Shown here piece after piece: positions 40,829 through 54,650 of a stretch of DNA of 64,000 nucleotides. Source of the DNA: Cucumis sativus. Its lineage: Eukaryota; Streptophyta; Magnoliopsida; Cucurbitales; Cucurbitaceae. The DNA lies in assembly GCF_000004075.3 (NCBI RefSeq), contig NC_026656.2:21276607-21340606 (forward strand). Direction: 5' to 3'. The stretch's first letter is position 1; each line of letters begins with the position of its first letter. The notes under the pieces were generated by a model. It saw nothing but the letters and a program-made list of their open reading frames with translations. It did no database searches and was not told where the DNA came from. The position numbers and the translations under genes are program-made.

Positions 40829-40960
40829 AAATAATGGGCTGATCCGTAAGGCCTTTTCGAGCTCGTTCAACAAAACTTTGAAGCCTAGTTGAAATGGGCC
40901 TCCTTATTAGTAAAAGTCAGCCATAGAATAAGCCTTCTCCTACTTAATGGGCTGGTCCTA
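40829..40960 (-). promoter_or_regulatory. RPL39 promoter: three site II elements
   Basis: TGGGCT at 40835-40840, TGGGCC at 40895-40900 and TGGGCT at 40948-40953 lie about 170-290 bp upstream of the ATG. TGGGCY site II elements, recognised by TCP-type factors, are a known hallmark of plant ribosomal protein promoters. Confidence 0.65.
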
Positions 40961-43900
40961 CAATTTTAAATGGATTGTTTTACATTTTAAAATTTTCAGA
41001 AATATATATAATTTAAATTATTCCTATAACAAATTCTGAAAACAATAATTTTATATATTTTATTGTATCAATATTTTGAAAATAAAGAAAAATATTGAGA
41101 GACGTCAATTAATTTTTTTTTAATTAAAATATATTATAATATACCATAAATTATATAATATTACAAAATAGTAAATATAGAAGAGAAGTTAAAGTAAATA
41201 TAAATGAATAACATGCCATTATCCATTAATATTTAGTAACATATTCTAAATAATTGTTAAGTTAAGTAACTTTGAATGGATTAGATAATAAAGGATATTA
41301 TTGAATGTTGAGCCTGGAACGACCACAAAATCTTTATGTATTGACTAAACCCCAGCTTTTGAAATCTTAACCTCCTACTGGGTAAGGTTAAAGACTAATC
41401 AAATAATTATAAAAATCTATGATCACATTGCTTCACATGGAGCAGGAAGCAATTTCCGAAATTGTCTGCCAATTAATTCACCAATTATTAATTAGAGAGT
41501 TAAAGAAAATAAAATTCTTCAAAAAGAAAAAAAAAACGGGGGAGTGATCTGCTTAGTTTATTATGGACCCAGGGGCTTGTTAAAACTTAAAACTGTTGAC
41601 TCTCGGGCCATGGAACCACGTGCTTCACTTTGACTATTTTGTCCAAACTTACTTAATTACATTCTACTTAACTTTATTTAATAACCTAAGTTCTTTTATA
41701 TTCAATTAATAGTCTAATTCTATCAATTTCATTTTCATTAATTATGCCTATTAGAGTGGGATTATTATGGTCCATTTTCACGTTATTACACACAGCCGAG
41801 AACAGGTTTGCCATCAAAATTTGTTATTTAAAATCCTAGATTAATTATTGGGATTATTTTTCTTGACCTAATTAAACACTTAAGTGTTTAAATGTTTTGT
41901 ATTATCAACTCTTCACATTTCAAATTCAATTTAGTTCATCTAATTAGAATTTTAGAGTTATTTTTATAAAACTATCATTTTAGTTTCAGTTTCAGTTTAT
42001 AAATACTTATTTAATTGCATACTCACGAGGGTGTTTGAGTAAGATCATATGATAACTATCCTTTCTTAATGACGTGAGTCTTTTTGGATGAAACTAAATA
42101 AGAGAGTTGTTTGTACTATGTAACAAATATGATTTTTATTATTATTATTTCTAGAAAATTCAACCTTATAGCATAAAATGTACACACAATTACTCATTGT
42201 TAATTCTAAATCAATAACACAATACATGACATATTAGCTCATTAATCTCATTAGATTTTTAAATATAATTTGGATTAACAGTGAATGAGTTGGGTGTTAT
42301 GACAAAAAAAATTATTCCAATTATAATCATGGTGGCTTCAACCTAATATGAACTTAGTTTTTAGTTGCTCAAAAAGTTTCTTATGAATGAAATAAATATA
42401 ATCCTACATGGAATGTACCACACACGTAACAAATTGGGTTAGTTAGTTAAAGAGGAGCATTGCATATTCATTACTAAACATCTATATATGTGCTTTTCTT
42501 AGTTAATTATTACCAATCATCTCTACACCCAACATCTTATCTTTGTTTCATGATATAATAATCATAATAAATAATTAATCCCCCACTATACCTAAAAGGT
42601 GAAGAATTGGAGTAGTTGGAGAGATTAAAAATTGCATCTAGTCTTGTTCAATGTTAACTAGCTTGAGAGAGGGTTTTTGAAAACAACACCCCTTTCTAAA
42701 ATATTGAGAGAGAGCTAGAAGAGTGAGAGAGAGAGAGGAGCGGAGTAAAGAGTTCGATCTTTTGCTATCCAATTATATTTAAAAAGTAGAAGAGACTAAT
42801 TGTCAACATAGTTAAACAATTTATAATATGTATATTTAGAATCAAAGTCGTATATAAAAATTTCAAAGAGAAGTTTTTTTGAATCATCCAATCGAATAGA
42901 GACAAATTTGTATATATTCAAAAGAATAAAAATTTCTGGATAAAATTTTTTCACAATTGAGGTTTTGAAACATGGATGAGTAAAAAAAACCCTCAAATAA
43001 ATCATGACAAAATAAATTTTTAAAACACGTGAAGACCACGAAAGCTAAGTACAACTTGCATCAAAGTGGGGAGTAAAAAAAGAAGCTTAATACCATCTTA
43101 TAATATCTCAAACAATTGAGATAGTTCATTTTTATTAAATAAATAATGTGCATTATTGAATATTACAAGAAAAACATGTTTATACTAATCTAATACATCC
43201 TAAAACAAACAAAAAATATTGTAAATAATAAAAATGTTTAAAATGTTTGAAGAAAACATAGGAAAGCTATAGAGAAGAATGACTTCATCGTTGTTTTTTT
43301 GTTACTCTAAATCAATACCGTATTTCATTTTTACTGGAAATATACAAAAGAATTCATATATTAAGTTTTTATTTTATTTTAGAAGTAATATATTTATGAT
43401 TAAATAAGTATAGATGTGTGTGAGAGAGATATAATAAAAAGAGAATATTATAATATTTGGGATTAAATAAAAGGGAGAGGGGAAGGGTTATGCACATGGT
43501 TAGGGAGGAATGAGCGTTAAAAAAAGATGTAGAAATTAAATGTGGGAAGGCCAAACTGAAATGGATGATGTTGATGGGCAATGGAAAAATGAACCAACCT
43601 ACCTAAGTGGGCTGCATCCCAAAATAAAATTAAAATGAATTAAATTCCATCGAAAGAATAAAGTTTGGTAATATTTTAGATTTATTATTGCCCTTTTATT
43701 TTAATTAATGCGTTATTCTTCAGAAACCGCGTCTATTTTATTTCATTGTAGAGCGAGATTGGTGTTGGAAAAATGGCAATAAAAAAACAAACCCAATTGG
43801 AACCCTAATTAATTGAGTTCCCAGAAGCTTACAAAAACAAATGGTTGTGAATGATTGAACCAAATCCCACAATATAAATATTTTGACTTTTTGTTTGTTG

Positions 43901-46900
43901 TGCGTTGGAGTCTTCATGTGATATTTTAGGTGGGGGAGAAAATAAGTACTTTGACACCCATTTGATATGTCTCACTCCATCAAATTTCTACTTCAATTAT
44001 AATACTACTGCTTCTCTATTTATAGTTTAACATATCATATAATAATTTATTTATTTATTTTCTTCCATTGCCATAGATCTTAATTTCTTTTTTTTTTTAT
44101 ATAAAAATATATAAAACATGGTTTGGAGAGGGAGCAATTTTGCTAAGAGAAAGGAAACAAATTTGGTAGCATCACCCATGTTGTTGGTTTGGCCCACATT
44201 ACGCGTTTTTGTATAAAATGGGTTAATATTAGATCATAATCAAAGCCAACACTTTTCTTTGGTGGGCTCCAAATGATTACACAAATTTAACCTTTCTTCA
44301 CCAATCTTACTTCATCAAACCAATCCACTCATCTCCCATTTTAGCTGTGAACCAAACTTTAACATACATTTCCAAATTCAATTTTATTTTTTTCTTCAAT
44401 AAAATATAAATTTTAATCCATCTCAACTCTCTAATTTAAATATTAATAAATTATTAAAAATATTTATCAAATAGAACAAAATTTTATATTACATGATGAT
44501 AGCACTAATGTAACATAATTTTCTTTGCAAATACGCTAAAATAATATAAGATATATAGGTCTGAATTGAACTTTTTATTTAATCTCACGATGAATTTGAT
44601 TAAAAATGTTGTACTTTGCATTCAGTTGATTTGGACGTGATAAAAAAGGGGAGTAGAGTGCAAGAAATGATAAAACAATTTGGCTTAAAAGATGAGAAGT
44701 TGTTTGTTGGTTTGTTTGTTTTGTATGTATGATGTCCCTACCGCACATGGCCCTATTGATTTTTATATATGTAATGTAACGTAAATTGAGAGTTGAAGCA
44801 TATGGTGGGCGATGGGATGTATACATTATTATATATATATCTAAGCAAAACAAATCTTTGTCATGGGATCTTCCAAGCAAATTAATCCTCCTCTACCATT
44901 AATTTTGGAAATTACATCTTCCTCCATCAAATATGCACACTTTTGTAGGATGAAACTCTTCATGACTCAGTTGAGTTGAATGAATATTATATATAAATAA
45001 ATTATTAAAGTTGAGAAATTTAAGACGCGAGTCTTTTAAAATCATTTGAAAGATTTACTCGTATCCTAGAGAATTTAAACACAAAACTCATTGGTTAAGC
45101 TATCAAGTTTGTGTTGATGCCAAAATATGAACTTCGTAGGGTGTACATGATTCTTACCGGCAACAACATGGATTTGTAACTCAAGAAAAAATGATATGAT
45201 ATGGTATATGTCACATAAACTATGTGGTGTCTAATTTAGTAAAAGAAAAAAAACTTTACTGTAATTGAATAGATAGTTTATTACAATAAAGTTTTTAGTA
45301 ATAATAGAGTTGACTTACTTAATTATCTTGAATGACTTTATCACATATTTATAATATTCGTCGACCTAAACATCGTTTCCTTAAGGTTTCTAAGTTACAT
45401 TCAAACCTTCTTCTTCTTTTTAGAGAACGTCCCATCATGGGATATCTTTCCCTTTTAGATTTTCTCTTGTCGACCTCAACTTCGATGGTATGGGTTGGAG
45501 CGCATGTCGTCTTTCTCTTCTAAGTTACGTTTTGTCATGAGCTTTTCCTTTTGGCCAAAATCTTGTCATCTTTATTGTCTTTTGATACATCTTTTTGGCC
45601 CTTTAGTCTAAAATGACCCATAGCACAAATCATCAATCAAAATGTCAAAAATTTGAATTTCATACGTAAAGTTGGAGTAACTAAATCAACCATGTCGATT
45701 GTATTGGCATTAGGAAAAGTGTTGATGGTTGTAGAAATAGGAGAGATATAGAGGAACAAATTTGGATTTATGAGCACATGGGGAAACAGAGATAGAATGG
45801 GAAATGAGGACAATAGCAAGGCACAAGCAGTGATTCCCAAATGGGTTATGTTTGCAGTTAGAACAACATGGTGCGAGCTCTTATACAAATTTATTCTTCA
45901 CATGTGCAGCCATATTTTTAGCCCATTCCCTAACCATATATTCTTTTCTTTGTGTATATCTTCTCTTTTTTCCTCACACTACAATCTCGTTTACTTTTAA
46001 TTATTTGACAATCCTTTGTCCTTTATCAACTACTTTTGATTTTTTTTTTTTTTGTTTTCCAAATGTGTGCATGAATGTGTTGTAGATACTAAAATTCAAT
46101 AATAGTAAATTTATCTAGAGGGAAGAAAATATATGGATATGATTTGACACGAAACACTTTTCATACTTTTATGGATTTAGTGTTATCTTTCTTAATTAAA
46201 CATGTTAATTTTTGTAAAAACTTTAATATGTATAATTAAAGGGGTGCCAAATTGATTGAATGACTGTAATAATAAATTATAATAGAATTTTGTGAGATTA
46301 GAAAAAAAGAAAAAAAAAAGACTTATAGTGAATATGGTTGATATAATCTTAAAGAATCTTCACAAAATTTCAAATGTAGAGGAGTTACAAGAAATACATG
46401 TTTATACAAGTTTGAGATAAAAGAAGGATAGTGATTTGTACTTGTCAATGAAAAAACCATTAATGAAAAAACTATTGATAACTTGGTTCTTAATTTTGTA
46501 TGAAGTGACCACAATTCAAGAATCATTCCATAAATACTAATGATGAAAACAAGGGAGAATTATGTTTTATTACTCATCAAACAACACACTCAAATTAATC
46601 GAACTTTATTAATAGAGTCCGGAGCATTTTTAATTAGACAATAGACTATAACAAAAAGATTAGATTAAACATCTATCTTACTAACACACAACTCCTAGGT
46701 TAGCTGACACTATAGAGATCTAGCTAGATAATATAACATGATAATAGTAAACAAAATGTATTCCATCAATAAAGCTCAAACCAGTCACACATGTATCTTG
46801 AAAATTAAGCAAATAATAGAAACTAAATAGATACTATTAAAAAAGAAAAAAGAAAAAGTGGGCCTTCCCAGAAAATAGATTTGAAAAGAGAGGAAGAGAG

Positions 46901-47311
46901 ATGAACGAAGTTTGGGTATTTGTTTTCTAGTGAGAGCAAAATCTATTGAAAATTTGGAGATCATGTGAATAAAATTTGGTGAGTTTTGAATTTAACACTT
47001 GACCTGTAATATATTATTCAATATTCCTCACATGCATTTGCTACCAGCCAACTGCTAACTAATAGAGACTTACACACAAATAATAATCTATATAAGAAAG
47101 AAGAATAAGAAAACATTTGATAGACAAAGTGGGACCCTTCTTCTCCAATGACCAAAATTGCTTGACAGTTCAGTATTTGGAAAATCCCAGCTCTCAATTT
47201 GTCACCATTTTTTTCTGTCTACAAAAACCCCTCCTCTCTTTTCGCATCCCTACTTCCTTCCAACATTATATTCACAGCACACTCCACTTCCCTCTTACCT
47301 TATTCATCACT
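40961..47311. other. AT-rich intergenic region
   Basis: No gene recognised. Items seen are CCACGTGC (G-box-like) near 41617, a GA tract at about 42725-42740, ATTT repeats near 44045, and a less AT-rich zone at 45330-45930. The last of these has TTCTAAGTTAC twice (about 45389 and 45519) and an ORF at 45770-46000 (+, starts MSTWGNRDRMGNEDN) of unknown meaning. The last few hundred bases are the promoter and leader of the SHINE gene at 47312. Confidence 0.5.
45770..46000 (+). other. Doubtful 76-codon ORF
   Basis: The first 35 residues look protein-like (NSKAQAVIPKWVMFAVRTTW), but the rest becomes a hydrophobic low-complexity translation of T/C-rich DNA. A separate short ORF in another frame precedes it. 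It could be a decayed gene piece or chance. I do not recognise it. Confidence 0.15.
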
Positions 47312-47941
47312 ATGCCTAGACCACAACAGAGATTCCGTGGTGTCCGACAGCGCCATTGGGGCTCTTGGGTCTCGGAAATCCGCCACCCCTTATTGTAAGT
47401 CTAGCTTCCTAAAAGGTTACCGGTTTGGTTCTAATTAATCTTCACTCCAATCTATACAGACAAACTGATATATATGTATTGATATTGTAAATGCAGGAAG
47501 ACTAGAATTTGGCTAGGCACTTTCGAAACAGCGGAAGATGCTGCACGAGCATACGACGAAGCTGCACGTCTTATGTGTGGACCGAGAGCGCGTACGAACT
47601 TCCCTTACGATGCTTCTCTGTCTCGCTCTTCATCTTCCCGCCTTCTCTCGGCTACTTTAACAGCTAAGCTCCATCGTTGCTACGTGGCCTCTATGCAGCT
47701 CACCAAGCAATCTTCCTCTGCCGCTCGTCGTCCTCAAACTGATGTAATCCGAACCGATTTTTCTGTAGCGTCCGGCATTGCTCCGGTGGAGCGAGTGGAA
47801 GTGGACACGATGACGGCAAAGAAAGTCAAAATGGAAAGCGTGGATTGTGAGGAGCCATTGATGATTGAAATGTTGGATGATGATCATATACAACAAATGA
47901 TCGAGGAGCTACTTGATTACGGCGGAATTGAGCTTCGTTAA
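47312..47941 (+). CDS. SHN: AP2/ERF transcription factor, SHINE/WIN1 clade (copy 1)
   Basis: Two exons, 47312-47394 and 47497-47941; 175 residues. The single intron lies inside the AP2 domain (after HPLL, phase 2), as is typical of this clade. The AP2/ERF domain covers about residues 8-66: [20 protein letters not shown], then [20 protein letters not shown], then [17 protein letters not shown] conserved middle motif follows ([19 protein letters not shown]), and the C-terminal motif is [18 protein letters not shown]. Both motifs are diagnostic of SHINE proteins, which activate cutin and wax biosynthesis genes in epidermis. The start [11 protein letters not shown] matches the family start (usually [11 protein letters not shown] or MVQ-type). 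A second copy in the same orientation lies about 6.1 kb downstream. The protein is nuclear and binds GCC-box/DRE-like sites, by family knowledge. Confidence 0.96.
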
Positions 47942-48212
47942 GTAATTTGCTTCTTTACTTCAAACTATAAAATTTCATCTCTAATTATATTATATGTACA
48001 AAATATCAATTAGTTTAGCTAATTTTAATTAACCATTAAGAAGAAGAAAAAAAAAACTTCCGATCTTTTGAGGTCATTATTTCCTCTTGGCCAATCAAGA
48101 TTTGTTTCTCTCCAGTTTGGCCAATTGAGTGGCGGCGCCCCTAATTTATTTTCATGTACTATTTTCTAAACTCTTCTATGTCACTTTATTATTAATATGA
48201 AGTCCTTGTTAG

Positions 48213-48234
48213 TTTTTTTTTTTTTTTTTTTTTT
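48213..48234. repeat. T22 homopolymer
   Basis: Twenty-two consecutive T residues about 270 bases after the copy 1 stop codon. Confidence 0.95.
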
Positions 48235-48364
48235 GCTTAATTTTACTAACCAAATTTGATTATAATCTAAATAATCTTATTTAACTCATTAATCATTTCT
48301 CATTGTGGACTTTGGTACTCACATCAAAGAGAAAATAATAATGTAATTAATATTATATTATATT

Positions 48365-48386
48365 ATATATATATATATATATATAT
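48365..48386. repeat. TA microsatellite
   Basis: About eleven TA units. Confidence 0.95.
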
Positions 48387-51300
48387 TATAAAGGCTATAA
48401 TTTTTCTTCTTTTTTCTGAGAAATCACTTTCAAGGTGGCAACAAAGTCAAACTCTGCAAACATGTACAATGCCTAGACTTTTTAAACATTCATTCAAATT
48501 TTGAATTAACATAAATTTATTGCCACATATAGACGATTGACGAATTGGTAAAAGACTCAGTTTTGTTTGATTCTTTTAATAATTTACTTACAACATGTGT
48601 TGTACGATTTTGAAATTTTCGAGATCCATAATATACAAATTTATGTTCTTATTCTTTTGAAATGATGTAAAAGATAATTAAAACAGTGATTTTATATATA
48701 TATATATAATTTTTAACATCTTCTCGTAGAAATTAACATAACAAAGTAATATTGTTTTTGTATTATCGATTTCGAAGATGTGGTAATTCCATCCGCATAT
48801 TAAATGCATATAAAAAATAGCCCCCAAACCATTTAGGAAGACTTGAGACTTTTCCTCTGTTTTTTTCCTCCTTTAAAAGTTAAATTTGTTACCTAATCTA
48901 TAAAAGTTTGAATATTTAAAAAGTAAGGAGTTACTTATCTTTGAACAAAATTAATAATTCACTCTCCACTTTTATTATTCTAATTATTATTTACTTTAAT
49001 CCACGCTAATAACTCATACTAATATTGGAAGTGCTACTAAAGTTCCACGTGATAGAAAAAGATAAGGTCATAAACAAAGTTTCAACAGTAATTGATATGT
49101 AACATGTATGAAATTTAAACATTTTTAATACCTCTATGTATTGTACTAATAAAAACATGAGAGAACTTATATTTGAATAAAAAGATAAATTATATCACTA
49201 TAAAAATACATAAAAGTTTAAAGTATCTATAAATTATAGAGATTAGAGATCATCATTTATTACTCTTAGTTTGTTCGTGTTTATATGCATGATTCAACGA
49301 GGTTGTTTTTCTAGTTTTCATAAACCTAGTCCGACTCACATTAACTTTATGTTTTATACAAGTGAGATATAAGAATTTGTACCACCGATCTCAATGATAA
49401 AAATAATATACATGTCAATTATTGTTGAACTATATTCAGACAATTTTGAGAGTCAAATCAATTATTTGTTAGGTACAAATATACCTATTAAAATTCAATA
49501 CTTAAGCATTTTAATAAAAAATAAATATTTTATGTATGGTAATGAGTTATCTAAAATATTAAACGAAAATAAATATAATCATGTTTGTTAATACACCAAA
49601 ATACGAAAAGCAAATATTTCTGCTTTTTACCTGAGGAAAAGAGGTAGATATAAATCTTAATAATTGACATTAAATCTAAACTTCCTATTAAAATAACAAG
49701 AACATATACATCCTTTAATGTGTTCCGACGAAACATCTACCAAAAAAAAATGATGCAAAAGCTTAGAAGAAATTTAACAAAATATTATTGTTGTCGTACT
49801 CTTTTTCAATTTCTTATATTGATCAACTTTCAACCTACTAATGCCATATCGGAGGCAATTGAGTTGAAAAATATAATATATTCATTTTGTGGGCAATGTT
49901 GTTGTGTGATATTCTTTTGCATTTTAACAATATTTAGGACCCCACTTTATTTTATGGATAATAGGAGTAACTTAGAGGACAGTGAGAAAAAAGGTGGGGT
50001 GAAAATTCACATAATATTATTCTTACTCTATGACTAATTATGTGTTGATCTATATGTATAGAAATATTCTTTTGATTAATTTTGATCTCAATAAGTACTA
50101 TATAAAGAGGAAAGTAAATTAGGCGTTATGGATGCTAGCTAGCTTCCCTTCACTCATCATCATTGCATATTATCATAATCTCTATTAACTTTATTTTTAC
50201 CTTAATTAATTATTCTCTTACTATTAAATTATTTGTTAATTTGTCATATTTAAGAGAAAATAAATATTGCTCAGAATTAAGATTTTAGAGTCTTGATTAT
50301 ATTGTGATAATATGATGTAGAATCGACCTAAAACAGTAAATATTATTTCTTTGATTTTTAACTTTTTAATTTTTAAAAACTCTTGCTCTACATTCATTTT
50401 TTAATCTATTTTTTTAGGAAAGATTTTAAGAACGGAAGCAAAACTTGAAAACTATATACATGTTTAGTAATTCATTTGTTTCTTTAATTAAAAATAATTG
50501 TGTTTGGTAACTTAATTCTTTTTTTTTAAAAAAAAAAACCTGTGTTTGAAAATATGAAGTTAAATAAATAAATAAATAAAAGACATTTTTATCATTTTGG
50601 TTTTGTTTCTAAAAACAAAAATTAAACAGAAAAAAAAAAAAGAAAAGAAAAACAAAAACAAAAAGATAAAATGGTTAGGCCATAAATGGAACCTAAAAGA
50701 TTTTGGTCGGTAAACATTTGATTTTTCTAAAGATAAATTGTCAAAAATGACTTCACTTAATGACAAAATGTAAAGTAAATTTTTATATTTTTTTAAATAG
50801 TATTCATTTTTGTTAGTCTTAAAAAAAATCCCTTTTCTGAAATTTAATTTGTGTACTTTTTATGACTTTAAAAAAGTTGTTTGCATCTTTTCTAGGTAGA
50901 ATATTTAAAATTTTAAAACTTTTTTTTTTTTTTTTGTTTTAGAACTTATTATTTTTTATTAAAAAAATCAATATTGAGATAAATTACGCCACAAATTTAG
51001 AAATCTTCGGGTTGAAGGAGTGCTTTTAAAAAAACTAGAAAAAAATTTAAACAATTATCAAATGGACTGTAGCTTTTAAAAACTTGTTTTTTCTTATAAC
51101 CTATTATATTGAAAATATGAAAATCATAATAAAAATTTGAAGGAAATAAACTTACCATAAGAAAAAACAAATATTCGTGAAACTGAGTCTTATATAACAA
51201 AGATTTAAATTATATCTTTATTATTAAATTTAGCTTTATTCAGTTTTCTTTTTAATGTAAAATATTTAAAATCATTATTAGACAGTGGTTAATAATAAAA

Positions 51301-54049
51301 TAAAAAGACATTAAAGTGGTATAAAATGTAAAATTAATATGTTAGAAATAAGTGATATATAGTTATAATATGAAGTTCTTAGTATATACAGGAACATTAC
51401 TAAAGTTGAGTTACTTAACATCTTATATGGAGGATCAAACATATTTAAATGACAAACATTGACACCTCATCTCATAAACTAACTGAACCTAAGCCTACAA
51501 ACATTTGGTAAATTGTTTTGACCTAACTCATAATGATTTAACGTCCAAAGGACCCTTTTACGTCATCTCATAGTAGGATTTTTCATCTTTTAAATAAAAA
51601 AATCAATGGTTTTAGGATTAAAAAATGAAAATAAGAGGTAAAGTCGCAAAAGATTTGTGGTTGGAAGTGATGGTGACAGACAAATGATAAAGAGACACGT
51701 CAGTGAAGCAGCCATAATCAACGGGCTTGTGGAATAACAACCCGCCATGGGCTTCACGGATCGCTACAATGGACGATTATAAGAGTAGGTACAAATTTGG
51801 GCCCAATTTTGGTAGTTTCATAGTCCTTGGGGCCCATCTCCTCCATCGATTTGCCAAGTGGCTTTTATGGTTATTTCTAATTTCCCATTCTCACTATTTT
51901 ATTATTATTTCTTTATTGTTCAACAAGCTCTACCTAATAAGCCATTCTAATTTTTAAATGAAAATAAAATTCTTAAACTTTTGAAGTTGTCTTTTTTAAT
52001 TTTTATAGTTCATGTGTTTTAAACGTTTATGTTAATTTAACAAAAAAAATTATAGATAATTCAATAACTTTAAGATTTACACTATATATATATATATGTA
52101 TATATATGTATAACAATTGTTTGAAGTTAGTTTTTAATAAACAATTCATTGAGGTTAAAAGTGTACAGAATTTACCAAAGTATAATTAAATGATTCACGA
52201 GAATAATTATTTTTCTTTTTAAAATATAGTTTTGCAAACGTTCGAATATATTAAAAGACTGTAAAGTTGAAAGTTTAAATATTTAGGATAGACTGTTTGA
52301 TTTATTAAAGATATGTAAAAGTTGAAGAACAAAATAGAGAGCAAATGAGATAAAAGGATTGAGAAAAAGTATGAAGTATAAAATTTAAAAAAAATGAGAA
52401 AATGAAAAATTGGTTTTCGTTGGTTCCCAAAAGCCGAAGCAAAAGAAAAAAAAGCCAAAATTGGCGACGACTTTTGTGAAAGAGAAAAATTGCCGGATTA
52501 GGGAACTCAAGGCTACACCCCGACGAAAGGAACTATCTATGCTACCTCTCTTTTTAAAAGTCTGCAAGATAAATTAAAGGCCCATCGATTATATCTTTCA
52601 GTTTTTTCAATTAAAAACACTCGTCAAATTCAAATTTGTAAACGCTCATCAAATTCAAACTTGTTGATAAGTTGAATAATTTAATTTTTGTGTCATCTTG
52701 ATCAAATTTCTATAATTATTGAAAGTCTAAGAGTTTAATTTTAATATTTTTAGAAATATGGGACTCAATGGTAATTGTTGAAAGCTGAGGTTTCAATTTG
52801 TCTATAAGACATTAGATCTACCCTTTAATAATAATTTAGGTAATGTTTAATAATTATTTACCTTTATTTCTTAACCTTTTGCTTTTTAAATACATGTATT
52901 CATATTAAATTTTGAAAAGTAAAAAAGTAAAAATAAAAATGTGTTTTTGTTTTCAAATTTAACTCATAAATCAACTTTTTGTACCTAAGAAAAATACAAA
53001 CATTAACAAGAGATTCAAGAAAAAATAGAAAAAATAGATTTAATTTTAAAAAATAAACGAATGATCGATCATATACTGAATTTTAAAATTTCCATTTAAA
53101 AGTTTGTATGCTTTTTTTGTTCACAAATTCCTTTCAGTTTTCATCTTTTATAACTACACATTTATATAATTTATAAATTTTGATAACCAATCAATTTTTT
53201 TATAACTACACATTTTGAAAAAAACCAATATTCCCACACTAGTTAGTTGTCTAATTATGTTTTAGTTCATTCTTTGTTCATATACATAACCTCATTGAAC
53301 TTACAAAATTTTGTTATCCCATCAACTAAAAATATCATAAGCATGCAAAATAAATTTGTAAACTTTAGAAAAGAAAATCATACAAAAATATTAAATATAG
53401 CACAACTATTGTAGTACTTATCTACAATAATTTGAAGATAATAAAATTAATTTTGTCATAGATTCACTATTGATTTGGTTATGTTAGGAAAAGAAAGAAA
53501 AGAAGAATGATTAAACGTTATTAACAAAAACTTTTGTGTTTAATCCATTGCCATCATTATTTTTGGGTATTCATTTTTAAAAATGGCTAAATTTTGCAAA
53601 TGTCCACATTAGAGAAAGAATCTCAATGATTGTCCATGTTCTCTCCTCTATTTGCCAATTATAAAGAAAAAAACAACAAATGAATGAGCCCACAATTTTT
53701 GAACATCAAAACAAAGTAAATGTGGGAGGAAAAATAAAATCCTTTTCTTAATTTTATTATTTTGTACATAGCAAAATTTCCCATAAAAACCCCAAAACCC
53801 CAACAGAAAAACAACCTCAAATTTCAAAATCCCATTGGTGTAAAATAGAAAAAATAGACTCACACACATACAAAATAATTATAGGTCATAATTGTTTGTA
53901 GCACTTTTGTACGAGTTTAATTGATAATATTTCCCCCCTCAATTTCCCCCCTCCTTATTAAATATCTCTTTCCCTTATATTTCTCTTTCAGGCATTTTCA
54001 CAGACACCTTTCCTTCACTATAATTTTCTTCGGGACTAGCTATCTATCT

Positions 54050-54650
54050 ATGGCCAGGCCTCAACAGCGTTATCGAGGCGTTCGTCAAAGACATTGGGGT
54101 TCATGGGTCTCCGAAATTCGTCACCCTTTATTGTAAATAACCCAACTTTCTTCAAATTTTTCATCTCTTCTTTTAAACCCCATTTCCTCAAAATCTTTCT
54201 ATCTCTGTGTTTATGCTCTGTTTTTCTTTTTCTTTCAGGAAAACCAGAATTTGGCTTGGTACTTTCGAAACGGCTGAAGATGCTGCTAGAGCTTACGATG
54301 AAGCTGCTCGTTTAATGTGCGGTCCAAGAGCAAGAACCAATTTCCCTTTCAACTCAAATGACTCAAATTCCTCTTCTTCTAAACTTCTCTCGGCCAATTT
54401 GACTGCTAAACTCCACCGTTGCTGTATGGCGTCCCTTCATTTTCAGAAACCGGCCACCCATCGCTTCAATTCCGGCGTTGACGTGGCCGGGATTAAGCCG
54501 CTGACGGTGGAGGGAAATACCCAAACGGAGATCGGGCATCAGCCGTTCGTGGCCCTGGAAGAAGATCATATTGAACAGATGATTGAGGAATTGATTCATT
54601 ATGGGTCTGTTGAGCTCTGCTCTGTTGTGCCACCCTCTCAGGCGTTTTGA
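54050..54650 (+). CDS. SHN: AP2/ERF transcription factor, SHINE/WIN1 clade (copy 2)
   Basis: Two exons, 54050-54132 and 54239-54650; 164 residues. Intron position and phase are identical to copy 1, again inside the AP2 domain. The protein begins [20 protein letters not shown], the canonical SHINE start. The AP2 domain (about 8-66) is nearly identical to copy 1 (RYRGVRQ versus RFRGVRQ). The middle motif is [19 protein letters not shown]. The C-terminal motif, [20 protein letters not shown], is followed by nine extra residues (SVVPPSQAF) missing from copy 1. The linker between the motifs is unrelated in sequence to copy 1, so the pair is diverged rather than recent. Expected role: epidermal cutin and wax regulation. 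Confidence 0.96.

Larger units (their letters stand above)
47942..54049. other. Spacer between the two SHINE genes
   Basis: AT-rich with no gene recognised. It contains a 22-base T run (48213-48234), TA repeats at 48365-48386 and 48697-48710, and a less AT-rich patch at 51650-51850 with several TGGGC/GGCCC motifs. A leader-like patch at 52385-52590 on the minus strand has GGCCCA at 52579-52584. The last few hundred bases form the promoter of the second SHINE gene. Confidence 0.5.
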
